NCBI GenBank assembly: GCA_027069135.1
Contig: JALXFE010000523.1
Location: 1 to 38,289, forward strand
Length of the DNA: 38,289 nt
Direction of reading: 5' to 3'
Source of the DNA: Thermoanaerobaculia bacterium
GTDB lineage: Bacteria; Acidobacteriota; Thermoanaerobaculia; Multivoradales; JAHZIX01
Positions 1-8,270 of this stretch are shown in pieces. Position 1 is the first letter of the stretch. Each line of letters starts with the position of its first letter. A program made the position numbers and the translations under genes. Under the pieces are notes generated by a model that was not told the DNA's origin, searched no databases, and worked only from the letters and a program-made list of their open reading frames with translations.

Positions 1-917
1 TCCACGAGGACCGGCTGGACGAAGCCCTCGAGCATCATCGAAAGGCGCTGAAAATCCGGCAAGAGGAAGGCCTTCTCAGATCGTTGGGCGCGTCCCTGTC
101 TGCGCTTGGAGCGGTCTCCATCGCCCGAGGCAACTATGGCCAGGCGCTCGAACACTACCGAGAGGCCGAAGAAGTCCTCAACGAGCACGGGGAGTCCGGC
201 GAGGCGAGCTTCGCCCTGCTGGGCCTCGGTCGAGTCCATCGCCGTCTGGGAGATTTCTCCCACGCCTCCCGCTACTTCCGCAAAGCCCTTTCCTTGCGCA
301 ACGAAAACACGGATCGGGTCGGCCGGGCCATCATCCAGCTCCTCGTGGCGACGAACCAATTGGATCTGGGAAAAATCGACGAGGCGATGACGGAAGCTCG
401 GCGCGCCTCCTTCGACCTTCGCCTGGGACCGGAAGTGAGCCAATTAGGCGATGCCGAACGGCTCCTCGGCAGGATCCACCTCCAGCGGCGCCACTTTGAG
501 CGAGCCCGGGAACACCTCGGCTCCGCCCTCGAGATCCATCGACGACACCAGGACGCCAATGGCGCTTTATTGGACCTGAGCTGGAGCCTCAAGGTCGCTT
601 TGGAGGATGGATTCCCGGAAGAGATCCGGCGCCTCTGCCAGGAAATCCAAGAGAGTCCGGAGTCCTTGAAACCCTCGGAACGACGGGAGTTGCTTTCCTA
701 CCGCCTCTACCAGGCGACCCGCTGGCTGAGGGACAACGCGAAGCCGGCAGGAAGCGATCCCATCCTTCATCTTCAGGCCGCATATCGCGAGTTGCTACGC
801 AAGGCGGAGCATCTCGAGGCGGACCTACGAAATGTCTTTCTGTTTCAAGTGGAAGCGAATGCCGCGATCCTGCAGGCGGCAACGGAAGAAGGGCTGTCTC
901 TTCCCGGCCACGTTTAG
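1..917 (+). CDS. TPR-repeat protein, 5' end outside window
   Basis: The reading frame is open from the window edge (first full codon at base 3), so the N-terminus is missing; about 304 residues are visible. They are helical tetratricopeptide repeats: a partial repeat at the edge, then repeats carrying the G-x-Y-x-x-A-L-x-x-Y, G-D-F-x-x-A-x-x-Y and R-x-F-E-R-A-x-x-H-L patterns. After about residue 170 the repeats fade into a helical tail with no recognisable domain. TPR arrays bind other proteins; in this lineage they often follow a kinase or regulatory domain, which here would lie outside the window. The gene is convergent with the lipoprotein gene 19 bases downstream. The repeat call is secure, the function unknown. 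Confidence 0.8.
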   Translation, partial: HEDRLDEALEHHRKALKIRQEEGLLRSLGASLSALGAVSIARGNYGQALEHYREAEEVLNEHGESGEASFALLGLGRVHRRLGDFSHASRYFRKALSLRNENTDRVGRAIIQLLVATNQLDLGKIDEAMTEARRASFDLRLGPEVSQLGDAERLLGRIHLQRRHFERAREHLGSALEIHRRHQDANGALLDLSWSLKVALEDGFPEEIRRLCQEIQESPESLKPSERRELLSYRLYQATRWLRDNAKPAGSDPILHLQAAYRELLRKAEHLEADLRNVFLFQVEANAAILQAATEEGLSLPGHV

Positions 918-936
918 AAGGCCGGGGTCGGGCCGC

Positions 937-1587
937 TCAGGGGGACCGCTTGAGGTCGATGTTCTTCAGGAGCTCTAAGGCTTCGGTCAGCCGCTCCATC
1001 CGCTCCTTCTGACCGGTCGCTTCGTTACGAGCCTCCGCCAGACGGTTCTCGAGGGCACGCATCTCCGCTAACCGCGCATCGAGCTCCGCCTGCAAGGACT
1101 CCAACTGCTGCCGATTCTGGGCCGCTTCCTCGCGGGCCTCTTCGAGCTTTACCGCGAGGCTCGCAGCCTGGGCGGTCTGTCGTTCCAATTCGTCGCGAAG
1201 AATACCGATCCGGCGCTCGAGGAAAAACTGCCACGAAACCCAAGAGCCGTAGGGCCCGCCGGGGAACTCCTCTACCAGCAGCTCCCGGAGCGCCTGGCTC
1301 CGCTTCTTGTCATGAATCGGGGTTTCCGGAGAGGAATAGAGCAAGATCAGCCGAAACAGGACCCGCTCACGCCCGGAGCCGGAGGCCTGCTCCTGCAGGT
1401 AGGCCTCGTACTTCTTGGCCGCCCGGATGTAATCGCCAGCTGCAAACGAACGATCCGCAGCCATCGGACCCAATGCACAGCCCGCCCAGAACCCCACGAA
1501 AAGAGGCATCAAGACCAGCCCTACGCGAAGGGGACGAACGGGGCGCACTCCTCGACCGAGCAAAGAAAAAAGCTTCCGGATCAGCAT
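937..1587 (-). CDS. Probable coiled-coil lipoprotein
   Basis: A 216-residue protein. The N-terminus has basic residues, a hydrophobic stretch (about 22-35) and Cys37 in an F-W-A-G-C context, which resembles a lipobox although Trp at -3 is unusual. Residues 40-110 look like a short TPR/BamD-like helical region (A-G-D-Y-x-x-A-A-K-K-Y-E-A-Y). Residues 115-210 are a long charged heptad-rich coiled coil. This layout resembles small outer-membrane lipoproteins of the QseG/YfhG kind that sit beside two-component systems, but the match is by architecture only. No clear Shine-Dalgarno precedes the ATG. It is transcribed in the same direction as the two secreted-protein genes upstream, with a stem-loop between them. 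Confidence 0.65.
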   Translation of the reverse strand: MLIRKLFSLLGRGVRPVRPLRVGLVLMPLFVGFWAGCALGPMAADRSFAAGDYIRAAKKYEAYLQEQASGSGRERVLFRLILLYSSPETPIHDKKRSQALRELLVEEFPGGPYGSWVSWQFFLERRIGILRDELERQTAQAASLAVKLEEAREEAAQNRQQLESLQAELDARLAEMRALENRLAEARNEATGQKERMERLTEALELLKNIDLKRSP

Positions 1588-1649
1588 AGCTACAAACGCT
1601 GGACGTACCCAGCCTCGCTACGGAGTGTAGCAGCCAACCAATATCTAAG

Positions 1650-1671
1650 ACGAGGGCCAAGAAACCCTCGT
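1650..1671 (-). terminator. Stem-loop downstream of 1684-2331, possible terminator
   Basis: Perfect 7-bp inverted repeat ACGAGGG / CCCTCGT with an 8-base loop, 13 bases past the stop codon at 1684. On the minus strand the stem is followed by a moderately T-rich stretch (CTTAGATATT), not a clean T-run, so termination may be partial. It separates the secreted-protein pair from the lipoprotein gene. Confidence 0.45.
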
Positions 1672-1683
1672 GGGGGAGTTCGG

Positions 1684-2331
1684 CTACCGGGATAGATAGG
1701 TGTCCAGACCTTGGCGATCGGAATCGGTGAGGAGGTCGTCGGAGAGCAGGAAGGTGGTTCCCGACTCTGGCATGGGAACCGTAGCTACCGACAAAGAGCG
1801 CTCCAGCTCTTTGCAGCTGGCCCCCAACGGTACGAGAATCGAGATCCGACTACAGGTCGTCACCAACCCTTCGGCCAACTGACTGCGAATCTCCAGGCGC
1901 ACTTCCCCCTGGAGATCGACGGCGGTGACCCGATACCCGCCGTCCACACGGTCCATGCGAATACGACCCTCGAGCAGCAAGGTCTGAGGAGGGAGCGTGA
2001 CCTTGTCCGTCATGGTCGAAGTCATCCCCCCGATCAGCAGGTCTGCCTCCAGGTCACCCTCCCCCTGAAGCTCCAGGGTGAGCCAGGCATTGTGGGTTCC
2101 GTCCTCGTTGGGACGTAGAAGGAGGCGATTCTCTCGCAGCTCTACCCGATTGGCCGGCGAGCGCAGCTGAACCGTCATGGGCCCCTGGTGAATGGGCTCC
2201 AAATCCGGATTCGGATTGCTGTAGACGCCATTGACCCGGTCGAAGGAAAAGGTTTCGGCGTCGGTGTCTGCTGTAGTCGGCATCGCCATCCACAGGAGAA
2301 CCGGTAGCCAGAAGAAGTGGCCTCGCTTCAT
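1684..2331 (-). CDS. Secreted protein of unknown function
   Basis: 215 residues with a Sec signal peptide at the N-terminus (M-K-R-G-H then a hydrophobic core, cleavage plausible near residue 21 after T-T-A-D). The mature part is rich in beta-prone alternating segments and has no motif I recognise; two cysteines (in the T-T-C-S-R and A-S-C-K-E contexts) could form a disulfide in the periplasm. The ATG overlaps the TGA of the large VWA gene (ATGA, bases 2328-2331), so the two are translationally coupled and probably act together at the cell envelope. Function unknown. Confidence 0.7.
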   Translation of the reverse strand: MKRGHFFWLPVLLWMAMPTTADTDAETFSFDRVNGVYSNPNPDLEPIHQGPMTVQLRSPANRVELRENRLLLRPNEDGTHNAWLTLELQGEGDLEADLLIGGMTSTMTDKVTLPPQTLLLEGRIRMDRVDGGYRVTAVDLQGEVRLEIRSQLAEGLVTTCSRISILVPLGASCKELERSLSVATVPMPESGTTFLLSDDLLTDSDRQGLDTYLSR

Positions 2332-4835
2332 TCGTAATACCCTCGAGCCGTCCGTGCCTTCATGCCCCGCTTCTTCATCTTCACCTCGACTTCCCGATAG
2401 GACTCCCCCGTTGACGGGCGGTCCGAAGCGTACGCCAGGAGATACTGGCTGCGGAGCTCGTCTTCGATCGCCTGATAGACGCTGGCGAGCTCCTCCGCCT
2501 TCTTGATGAAGAAGGAACGCCCGCCGGTTTCCCTCGAAAGGTCTTTGAGCTTGTCCCGAACTCCCCGATTGAGGTTACTCACATTGAGGCCGATGGTGTA
2601 GATCACGACCCCCGAGTACCGAGCATACTCCAGGGCCTGGGGAAAGGTCAGGTTGCTGGCGGTGTCGTCCCCGTCTGAAAGCAGAATGAGAGCCTTTCGG
2701 CCCCGGACGCCTCGAAAATAGTAGAGCCCGTGGACCAAGGCATCGTGGAGTGCCGTGAAGCCGTCGGCCTGAAGACCCTCTAGGCTCCGGGCGACCGCAT
2801 CCGCATCGTTGGTCGGAGGCATCAAAAGGAAGGGCCGATCGGCGAAGCCTAGAGCGAAGCACCGATCCCGGCGGGTGACGATCTGGTCGAGGAACCCGGC
2901 GGCGGCCAACCGTGCCTCGTAAAGAGCGTCCGACATGGAACCCGAGGTGTCCAATGCCAGACCGATGGTCAGGGGAAGATTGTTCACCAGCTCGAATTTG
3001 GAGAGCGTCTGCAGGCGCCCATCCTCGAAGACCTGGAAGTCCTCGGCGGCGAGGCCGGAAACCAGACCGCCGGAGTTATTGGTCACCGTGGTGAAGAGCT
3101 CCACCAGATTGACATCCACCTCTTCTAAGAACTGCGGATTGTTGAGAAACCGCACAGCCTCCGCTCGGCTGCCGTCGTCGAGCTCGGCGATGACGGTCAG
3201 ATAGGCCAGCTCCCCGCCCTCGGGAACCTGAACCGTGGCCTCCCAAGGTGGGTTTTCGAGAGTCTTGACGAGAGTCTCTCCGATCAGGAACTCCACTTTC
3301 TCCACCCTGCGTTCCTCCGGAACTACCACCTGGGCCTTGGCCGTGATCGCGCCTTTGGAGAGAACCCCTTGGCGAGGCTCGGTGATACGCACTCGCAGGG
3401 CGCCCCGGGGCTGATTGAGGGTCACCTCGTCCGCTTGGACCAGCTCCCCACTCTCGTCATAACCTTCCGCCCGGACGACCTGCTCGCGTGGAAACGGATC
3501 CAAGCGGACCTCCGCGGTGAACGGCGGCCGAGCTCGCGTGAGCTGGACCTTCCCGTCGACGAGGACCACGACCTTGGCGATTCTCGAACCGGTCACGAGC
3601 ACCTCGACCCGCCACAGGCCGACCACGACGTCGCTGTCCGGCGGCACGATGAGCAAGGCATCCTTGTCGCCGATCTGCTCTTTTGAGATCTGCTCGCCGA
3701 TGGCGACCACCAGCTCTTCGGTAGTCTCGAAGCTCGACAGATCCGACCTCGCGTCGGGTTCGGTCGGAACCAGCACTCCCCGGTTGATCCAGGTGGTGGA
3801 GCCTCCCACCTCGTCTTTGACCTTCAAGCGAATGAGGAAGGATTCGCCGGGGCGCAGGGCTCGATCCGTCACCAGAGCCAGCGGTGCGGGCACCGGCGGC
3901 GCTTTCGGATTGAATCGCACCCGGAAGGCATCGAAAATCACTCCGGCCCTTTCGATCGTGCCCTCGATGGAAAGATCCAGCTCCGGCTCTTCGGAGTCGG
4001 TCGCCACCTCCACACCGGATTCCGCCGGTAGCTTGAGGACCGCCCGGGCTACGATCCGCTGTTCATCCCGGGCAGGGAAGGAAAAAGACAGCTCGTCAAA
4101 GAGGAGCTCTGCCGGTGGCTCGAGCAGTGGGGTGCTCGCAGCTTTTCTTGCCCAGCCCTCCAGATCTTCCGGTGGCTCGAGGAAACGCTCCATATCCCGG
4201 TTCGTAGGCCGATCCTTGAGGTAGCCCGTAAGGCCACTGACCCCGGTAATCTTGTCGACCTCCTTGGCTTCCTTGCAGATTTGGTAGTCGAAACGGCGAC
4301 CGGTGATGTACTGCCGCAATTCCTCCCACTGATCCAGGAAATATTCCATTTCCGTCGAATAGAGGACCCGCTTGCCATCGGTGGGCATCCAAAGGCGGTA
4401 CATCTTCTCCGGACCCGGCTGATACACCACCAGATGAGGTCCCTTCTTACGATCTCCGTAGGTCCACAGCTCCATGGATCGATAGACCATGCCGCAGTCC
4501 ACGACACGGTGAAAATCTGGCTTACCATGAAGAAAGAGAAGGTGAGCCCGGACATCGATCGGAGAAAATCCCATCTCTCGAACGAGCTTCTGCCGCCGCT
4601 CCACCCCTTCGCGCAACTCCGGGGAGCGGGCAAAGAAATCCTCCATGATCCGGGCCCGGACCTCCTCCCCCGCGGCGGTGAACCTCGCGAGCTCGGACTC
4701 ACTCAAGAGAAAACCCGGGCCATCCTGAAGAAAGGCACGCTGCGCCTCGGGCCAAAGCAGAATGTCCTGGGTGAAACTGGCCACGGGCGTGCCCAAGAAG
4801 AGGGTTGCAAGAAGTGGGAGGGTCAGGGCTTTCAT
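2328..4835 (-). CDS. Secreted VWA-domain protein, VWFA-related Acidobacterial type with GWxTD-like N-terminal region
   Basis: I start this 835-residue protein at the ATG at 4835, not the longer frame to 4976, because an AAGGAGA site lies just upstream and the first ~20 residues form a signal peptide (M-K-A-L-T-L-P-L-L-A). Residues about 30-180 resemble the GWxTD region found in secreted Acidobacteriota proteins. The middle is Ig-like beta segments (around 390-530). The C-terminal third is a von Willebrand factor A domain with an intact MIDAS motif, D629-T-S-G-S, followed by the conserved T-A-L-x-D-A and L-L-S-D-G-D-D segments. VWA domains bind protein partners through a divalent metal ion. 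It is coupled to the secreted protein downstream by a 4-base overlap and is divergent from the YhaM-like gene. Confidence 0.85.
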   Translation of the reverse strand: MKALTLPLLATLFLGTPVASFTQDILLWPEAQRAFLQDGPGFLLSESELARFTAAGEEVRARIMEDFFARSPELREGVERRQKLVREMGFSPIDVRAHLLFLHGKPDFHRVVDCGMVYRSMELWTYGDRKKGPHLVVYQPGPEKMYRLWMPTDGKRVLYSTEMEYFLDQWEELRQYITGRRFDYQICKEAKEVDKITGVSGLTGYLKDRPTNRDMERFLEPPEDLEGWARKAASTPLLEPPAELLFDELSFSFPARDEQRIVARAVLKLPAESGVEVATDSEEPELDLSIEGTIERAGVIFDAFRVRFNPKAPPVPAPLALVTDRALRPGESFLIRLKVKDEVGGSTTWINRGVLVPTEPDARSDLSSFETTEELVVAIGEQISKEQIGDKDALLIVPPDSDVVVGLWRVEVLVTGSRIAKVVVLVDGKVQLTRARPPFTAEVRLDPFPREQVVRAEGYDESGELVQADEVTLNQPRGALRVRITEPRQGVLSKGAITAKAQVVVPEERRVEKVEFLIGETLVKTLENPPWEATVQVPEGGELAYLTVIAELDDGSRAEAVRFLNNPQFLEEVDVNLVELFTTVTNNSGGLVSGLAAEDFQVFEDGRLQTLSKFELVNNLPLTIGLALDTSGSMSDALYEARLAAAGFLDQIVTRRDRCFALGFADRPFLLMPPTNDADAVARSLEGLQADGFTALHDALVHGLYYFRGVRGRKALILLSDGDDTASNLTFPQALEYARYSGVVIYTIGLNVSNLNRGVRDKLKDLSRETGGRSFFIKKAEELASVYQAIEDELRSQYLLAYASDRPSTGESYREVEVKMKKRGMKARTARGYYE

Positions 4836-5025
4836 CTGGGTCTCCTTGATACCGCGACGAAGCCTCCCGGAGGGGTCGTCGGGGCGTGGGCGCACGGGTT
4901 CGGGGCCATCTCTACGATTGCGATGCTGCAAGTCCGGGGCCACCGTCGACTCCCTTCGGTGGAGACTACGGCCCACGCTCGGCGACGGACGCCTCGAGGT
5001 CCTTCAGGCTCTGGAGCTTCTCTCC

Positions 5026-5054
5026 TTGGCAGGGGCGTTCCCGGGCCATACTAT
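5026..5054 (+). promoter_or_regulatory. Candidate sigma-70 promoter for the OB/HD nuclease gene
   Basis: TTGGCA (5026-5031) and TACTAT (5049-5054) are separated by 17 bases. The transcript would have a leader of only about 11 bases, just enough to hold the GGAGGAG ribosome site at 5060-5066. This tight geometry lowers confidence. Confidence 0.35.
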
Positions 5055-5071
5055 TGCGCGGAGGAGATCCA

Positions 5072-6118
5072 ATGACGCAAGTTGCCCACAACAAAGCCAT
5101 CGCCGATTGGGAAGAAGGCGATTACGTTCAAGGCTTCGCTTTCCTGGCCAAGAAAGACCGCCGCCAAGACCGCAACGGCAAGGACTATCTGGACTTACAG
5201 CTGGCGGACAGCACCAGCGCCATCGCTGGAAAGGTCTGGGGAGGAAGCTCTGCCCTCAAGGCAGATTTCGACGCTCATAGCTTCGTAGCGTTTCGCGGTT
5301 CGGTGCGCAGTTATCGAGACCAGCTCCAGCTCAACGTCGATCATTGCCGGCCGATCTCGGAAGAAGATCGAAAGTACGGATTCGATGAGACCCAGCTGAT
5401 TCCGTCCACGCGAGAGGACATCGATGAGCTCCAGACGCGACTGAAGAAGGCCCTCGGACGGGTCGAACGGCCGATACTGCAACGCTTGGTGGCCGAGACC
5501 CTCGACCGGTATGGAGAAGACCTCTACAAGCATCCCGCAGCAAAGATGATGCACCATGCCTACCTCGGGGGCCTCTTGGAGCACACCACGTCCATGGCGG
5601 AGCTGGCCAACTATGCTTGCGACCACTATCGGGATCTCGATCGGGACCTAATTCTCGTCGGCGTCCTCTTTCATGATCTGGGCAAACTCGTTGAGCTCGG
5701 CGCCATGCCGGCCAACGACTACACCCTGGAGGGACGATTGGTCGGCCACGTCGTGATCGGGCGGGATCTCCTCCTCAAGGCCTGCGCCGCCATCGAGGAC
5801 TTCCCGGCGGATCTGCGCCTCCACCTGGAACATCTGGTGCTATCCCATCAGGGCAAGAAGGAATACAGCGCCGCCGTCGAGCCCATGACGCCGGAAGCTC
5901 TGACCTTGCATTTCATCGACGACCTGGATTCCAAGCTCAACCAGCTCTGGAACGCCCGCCACAACAGCGACGAGCCCCTCCAATTCATCAAGGGCCTCAG
6001 TCGCTATATGTACCTGGGGGAACGGGAAGAGACGGAGGCGACCCCGGAGGTCACCGGGGGCGAAGGTGAACCGAAGGGGATCCTTGAGGTGGCCGACCGG
6101 ACTGAAGAGAATGCTTAA
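5072..6118 (+). CDS. YhaM-like 3'-5' exoribonuclease: OB-fold plus HD domain
   Basis: 348 residues starting at the ATG after a GGAGGAGATCCA ribosome site; the frame stays open upstream but is out of context there. Residues about 17-93 form a nucleic-acid-binding OB fold (Y-V-Q-G-F-A-F-L-A-K-K-D, D-Y-L-D-L-Q-L-A-D, V-A-F-R-G). Residues 155-320 are an HD phosphohydrolase domain with H-H-A-Y-L-G-G-L-L-E-H-T and the metal-binding H201-D202 in L-F-H-D-L-G-K, then H-x-x-L-S-H and D-D-L-D-S-K. This arrangement and length match the YhaM/Cbf1 family, which trims RNA and single-stranded DNA from the 3' end. The tail after ~325 is acidic and variable. The gene stands alone, divergent from the VWA gene. 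Confidence 0.88.
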   Translation: MTQVAHNKAIADWEEGDYVQGFAFLAKKDRRQDRNGKDYLDLQLADSTSAIAGKVWGGSSALKADFDAHSFVAFRGSVRSYRDQLQLNVDHCRPISEEDRKYGFDETQLIPSTREDIDELQTRLKKALGRVERPILQRLVAETLDRYGEDLYKHPAAKMMHHAYLGGLLEHTTSMAELANYACDHYRDLDRDLILVGVLFHDLGKLVELGAMPANDYTLEGRLVGHVVIGRDLLLKACAAIEDFPADLRLHLEHLVLSHQGKKEYSAAVEPMTPEALTLHFIDDLDSKLNQLWNARHNSDEPLQFIKGLSRYMYLGEREETEATPEVTGGEGEPKGILEVADRTEENA

Positions 6119-6137
6119 CAGCCCGTGGCTAAGGTCG

Positions 6138-6151
6138 CCCCGCCCGCGGGG
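6138..6151. repeat. GC palindrome between convergent genes
   Basis: CCCCGC-CC-GCGGGG lies 20 bases after the nuclease stop codon. It can fold on either strand but has no T-run, so it is only a possible bidirectional transcription end. Confidence 0.35.
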
Positions 6152-6174
6152 AATAGAGACAACCCACGGATAGA

Positions 6175-6195
6175 GGGCAGGCACAAGGCCCGCCC
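6175..6195. repeat. REP-like imperfect hairpin
   Basis: GGGCAGGC and GCCCGCCC flank the loop ACAAG, one mismatch in eight pairs, followed by CTACGGA. Short intergenic palindromes of the form GTAGGGGCGGGCC..TTGTGCC..GCCC occur dispersed in several bacterial genomes. Only one copy lies in this window, so its repetitive nature is an inference from family resemblance. Confidence 0.4.
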
Positions 6196-6225
6196 CTACG
6201 GACGGCATACCCCCCGGGGACTGAG

Positions 6226-6774
6226 TTATTCCAGCTCCAGGGCCTTCTGCTCTCCGCCGCCAAAGGGAGCCCCTTCCAGCTCGAGTAGCGCCTTCTTGGC
6301 ATCCAGACCGCCACCGAACCCGGTGAGTGAACCGTCGATGCCGATCACCCGATGGCAAGGGATGACGATGGGAATCGGATTGGCCCCGTTGGCCGCTCCG
6401 ACGGCACGGCTGGCCTTCGGGCGTCCGATCGCAGCGGAAAGGGCCCCGTAGGAGGTCGTGGCTCCGAAAGGGATCCTCTGAAGCTGCGACCAGACCTGCC
6501 GCTGGAACCGTGTCCCCTGAGGGGCAAGTTCCAGCTCGAAGTCCTGCCGGTCTCCGGCGAAATACTCCATCAGCTGCCGTCGTAAGGTGGCGGTGCGGCG
6601 CTCGTCCTCCCGCAGGTCGAAGCCGGCAGCCACCAAATCCTCCTGCACTTGAGCCACGCTTCGCCCCTTGGCGAATTCGATCCGTACGACGGCACCGCTC
6701 TCGTCGACGACACACAGCAGCGGCCCACAGGGAGATTCCACCTGCGCGGAGTAGTAGGGAGTAGAAGTGTTCAT
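6226..6774 (-). CDS. ogt: Methylated-DNA--[protein]-cysteine S-methyltransferase
   Basis: 182 residues. The acceptor motif I-P-C140-H-R-V is intact, preceded by the helix-turn-helix DNA-binding part (F-G[22 protein letters not shown]) and followed by the conserved G-F-G-G-G-L. The enzyme moves the alkyl group from O6-alkylguanine to its own cysteine, repairing mutagenic damage in a single-use reaction. The ATG at 6774 overlaps the TGA of the ada-alkA gene (ATGA, 6771-6774), so both are made from one message. The pair covers regulator, base excision and direct reversal in two polypeptides. The length is normal for Ogt/MGMT enzymes. Confidence 0.93.
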   Translation of the reverse strand: MNTSTPYYSAQVESPCGPLLCVVDESGAVVRIEFAKGRSVAQVQEDLVAAGFDLREDERRTATLRRQLMEYFAGDRQDFELELAPQGTRFQRQVWSQLQRIPFGATTSYGALSAAIGRPKASRAVGAANGANPIPIVIPCHRVIGIDGSLTGFGGGLDAKKALLELEGAPFGGGEQKALELE

Positions 6775-8210
6775 CCAGCGACCTCCAAGCTCTTCCAAAA
6801 ATGAAACGTGGCCAGGCTTCGGTAAGGACGAAAGACCTCCATCAGCTCCTGGGTCTTCGCCGCGTCGGGACGCTGCGCCAGACTGAAGAATGTCTGGAGC
6901 CCTTTCACCAACCCCGCATCTCCCACCGGAACGCAATCCTCGAAACCGAACCCTCGCATCATGACGTAATGGGCCGTCCAGGGCCCGATCCCTCGCAAGG
7001 CGAGCAATCTCTCTTCCAAGACCTCGGCGCTTCCCTGGCCCAACGCCGCCAAGTCGAGACGGCCTTGGGCGACCTCCTGAGCCACGCCGATCAAATACTC
7101 CGCCTTGCGTCGAGAAAACTGGCGGCGCAACAGGCGGTCCGGATCGACGCCGGCCACGGCAGCCGCTTGCGGCGGCGCCCAAAGCCCGTCCCCGGCAGGA
7201 CTTCCGGCCAATTCCACCAGCCGCCGCTGCAACCTGAAGGCGAAGGGAAGATTGATCTGCTGGCCGAGGATTGCCCAGACCAGGGCGTCAAAGGGGGTAC
7301 CCGTGAGGGGAGCGCGTAGACCTTTTCGACCCGCGACTAAGGCAGCGAGCTCCGGTCGTTGGCCGACGTGACGTTCGAAACCGCCCGCAAGCCACCCGAA
7401 ACCGAGGCGACGAAGAGCGTAGCCATGGGCCCGGACGGCGGCTCCTCGAGCGAAACCTTCTCCCGCGAGACGGCAGGAGACTTCATCCTCTCGAATCTCG
7501 AGGCTGAGACGCGCTGGCTTGCCCTGCATCCAGAAACCCGACTCATGGCACCTTCCTCGGACCCGATCCGTGAGACTCTCCGGATCCCTCCCCAAATATC
7601 GAAGAATCGCCTCCGCCGGGTACATGTCGGGCAAGCGTAGGGAGAACGAGGACGCCCCCGGCAACTGCCGGTACTCGCCCGGAGCCATTCCCGCTTCACG
7701 ACGGAAGGCCTCGCCGAAGCTCGACAGACTTTCGTAACCGACCTCGAAGGCGATCTCGGCCACCGAATGCTGCGAGCCCAGCAGCAGGTCTTGGGCAGCC
7801 GCCACGCGAGCCTTGCGCAGAAGACAAGCCGGCGTGCTGTGAAAGTGGAAACGCACCAGCTGGTGCAACTTCGAGGCCCCCCAGCCGGAGGCTTCCACCC
7901 AGGCCTCCACGGACGCATAGGCTGCCGGGGCTCGGCGCAAGGCGTCCACCCTCTTGATAACCGTGGCCCGATCCGGGTCAGCCCGACGGTAGAAGTCGTC
8001 CGGTCGACAGCGCTTGCAGGCCCGCAACCCCGCCTGCCTCGCTTCTTCCGGCTCAGGAAAGAAGCGCACGTTCTCCGGCTTGGGATTGCGCGCCTTGCAA
8101 GAGGGCAGACAGTAGATTCCTGTGGTCAGAACCCCGGTGATGAACCGTCCGTCGTAGGCCGGATCTCGGGCTTGCATGCGATCGATCATTCTTCGGCGGG
8201 AAAGTGCCAT
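6771..8210 (-). CDS. Ada-type regulator fused to AlkA DNA-3-methyladenine glycosylase
   Basis: 479 residues in three parts. Residues 8-75 are the Ada zinc domain with Cys34, Cys38, Cys65 and Cys68 (C-L-P-S-C and C-K-R-C); Cys34 would be the methyl acceptor by analogy with E. coli Ada. Residues 85-183 are an AraC-type helix-turn-helix region. Residues 186-479 are AlkA: an N-terminal beta part, then the helix-hairpin-helix L-R-G-I-G-P-W-T-A and catalytic Asp431 in V-G-D-A-G-L. In Ada, methyl phosphotriester damage moves a methyl to the zinc cysteine, turning the protein into an activator; here the same protein also excises alkylated bases. The short coding overlap with the methyltransferase gene marks an adaptive-response operon. 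Confidence 0.92.
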   Translation of the reverse strand: MALSRRRMIDRMQARDPAYDGRFITGVLTTGIYCLPSCKARNPKPENVRFFPEPEEARQAGLRACKRCRPDDFYRRADPDRATVIKRVDALRRAPAAYASVEAWVEASGWGASKLHQLVRFHFHSTPACLLRKARVAAAQDLLLGSQHSVAEIAFEVGYESLSSFGEAFRREAGMAPGEYRQLPGASSFSLRLPDMYPAEAILRYLGRDPESLTDRVRGRCHESGFWMQGKPARLSLEIREDEVSCRLAGEGFARGAAVRAHGYALRRLGFGWLAGGFERHVGQRPELAALVAGRKGLRAPLTGTPFDALVWAILGQQINLPFAFRLQRRLVELAGSPAGDGLWAPPQAAAVAGVDPDRLLRRQFSRRKAEYLIGVAQEVAQGRLDLAALGQGSAEVLEERLLALRGIGPWTAHYVMMRGFGFEDCVPVGDAGLVKGLQTFFSLAQRPDAAKTQELMEVFRPYRSLATFHFWKSLEVAG

Positions 8211-8270
8211 GGCTCAAAATATACCCGCCGCCCTCGCCCCCGGCTACCGGATCTCTGCGCGGGAATCTCG

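Noticed and set aside
3517-4224. Long open frame on the plus strand inside the VWA gene
   Set aside because: It is antisense to a gene with a clear signal peptide and VWA domain, is Ser/Arg-rich without domain patterns, and has no ribosome site.
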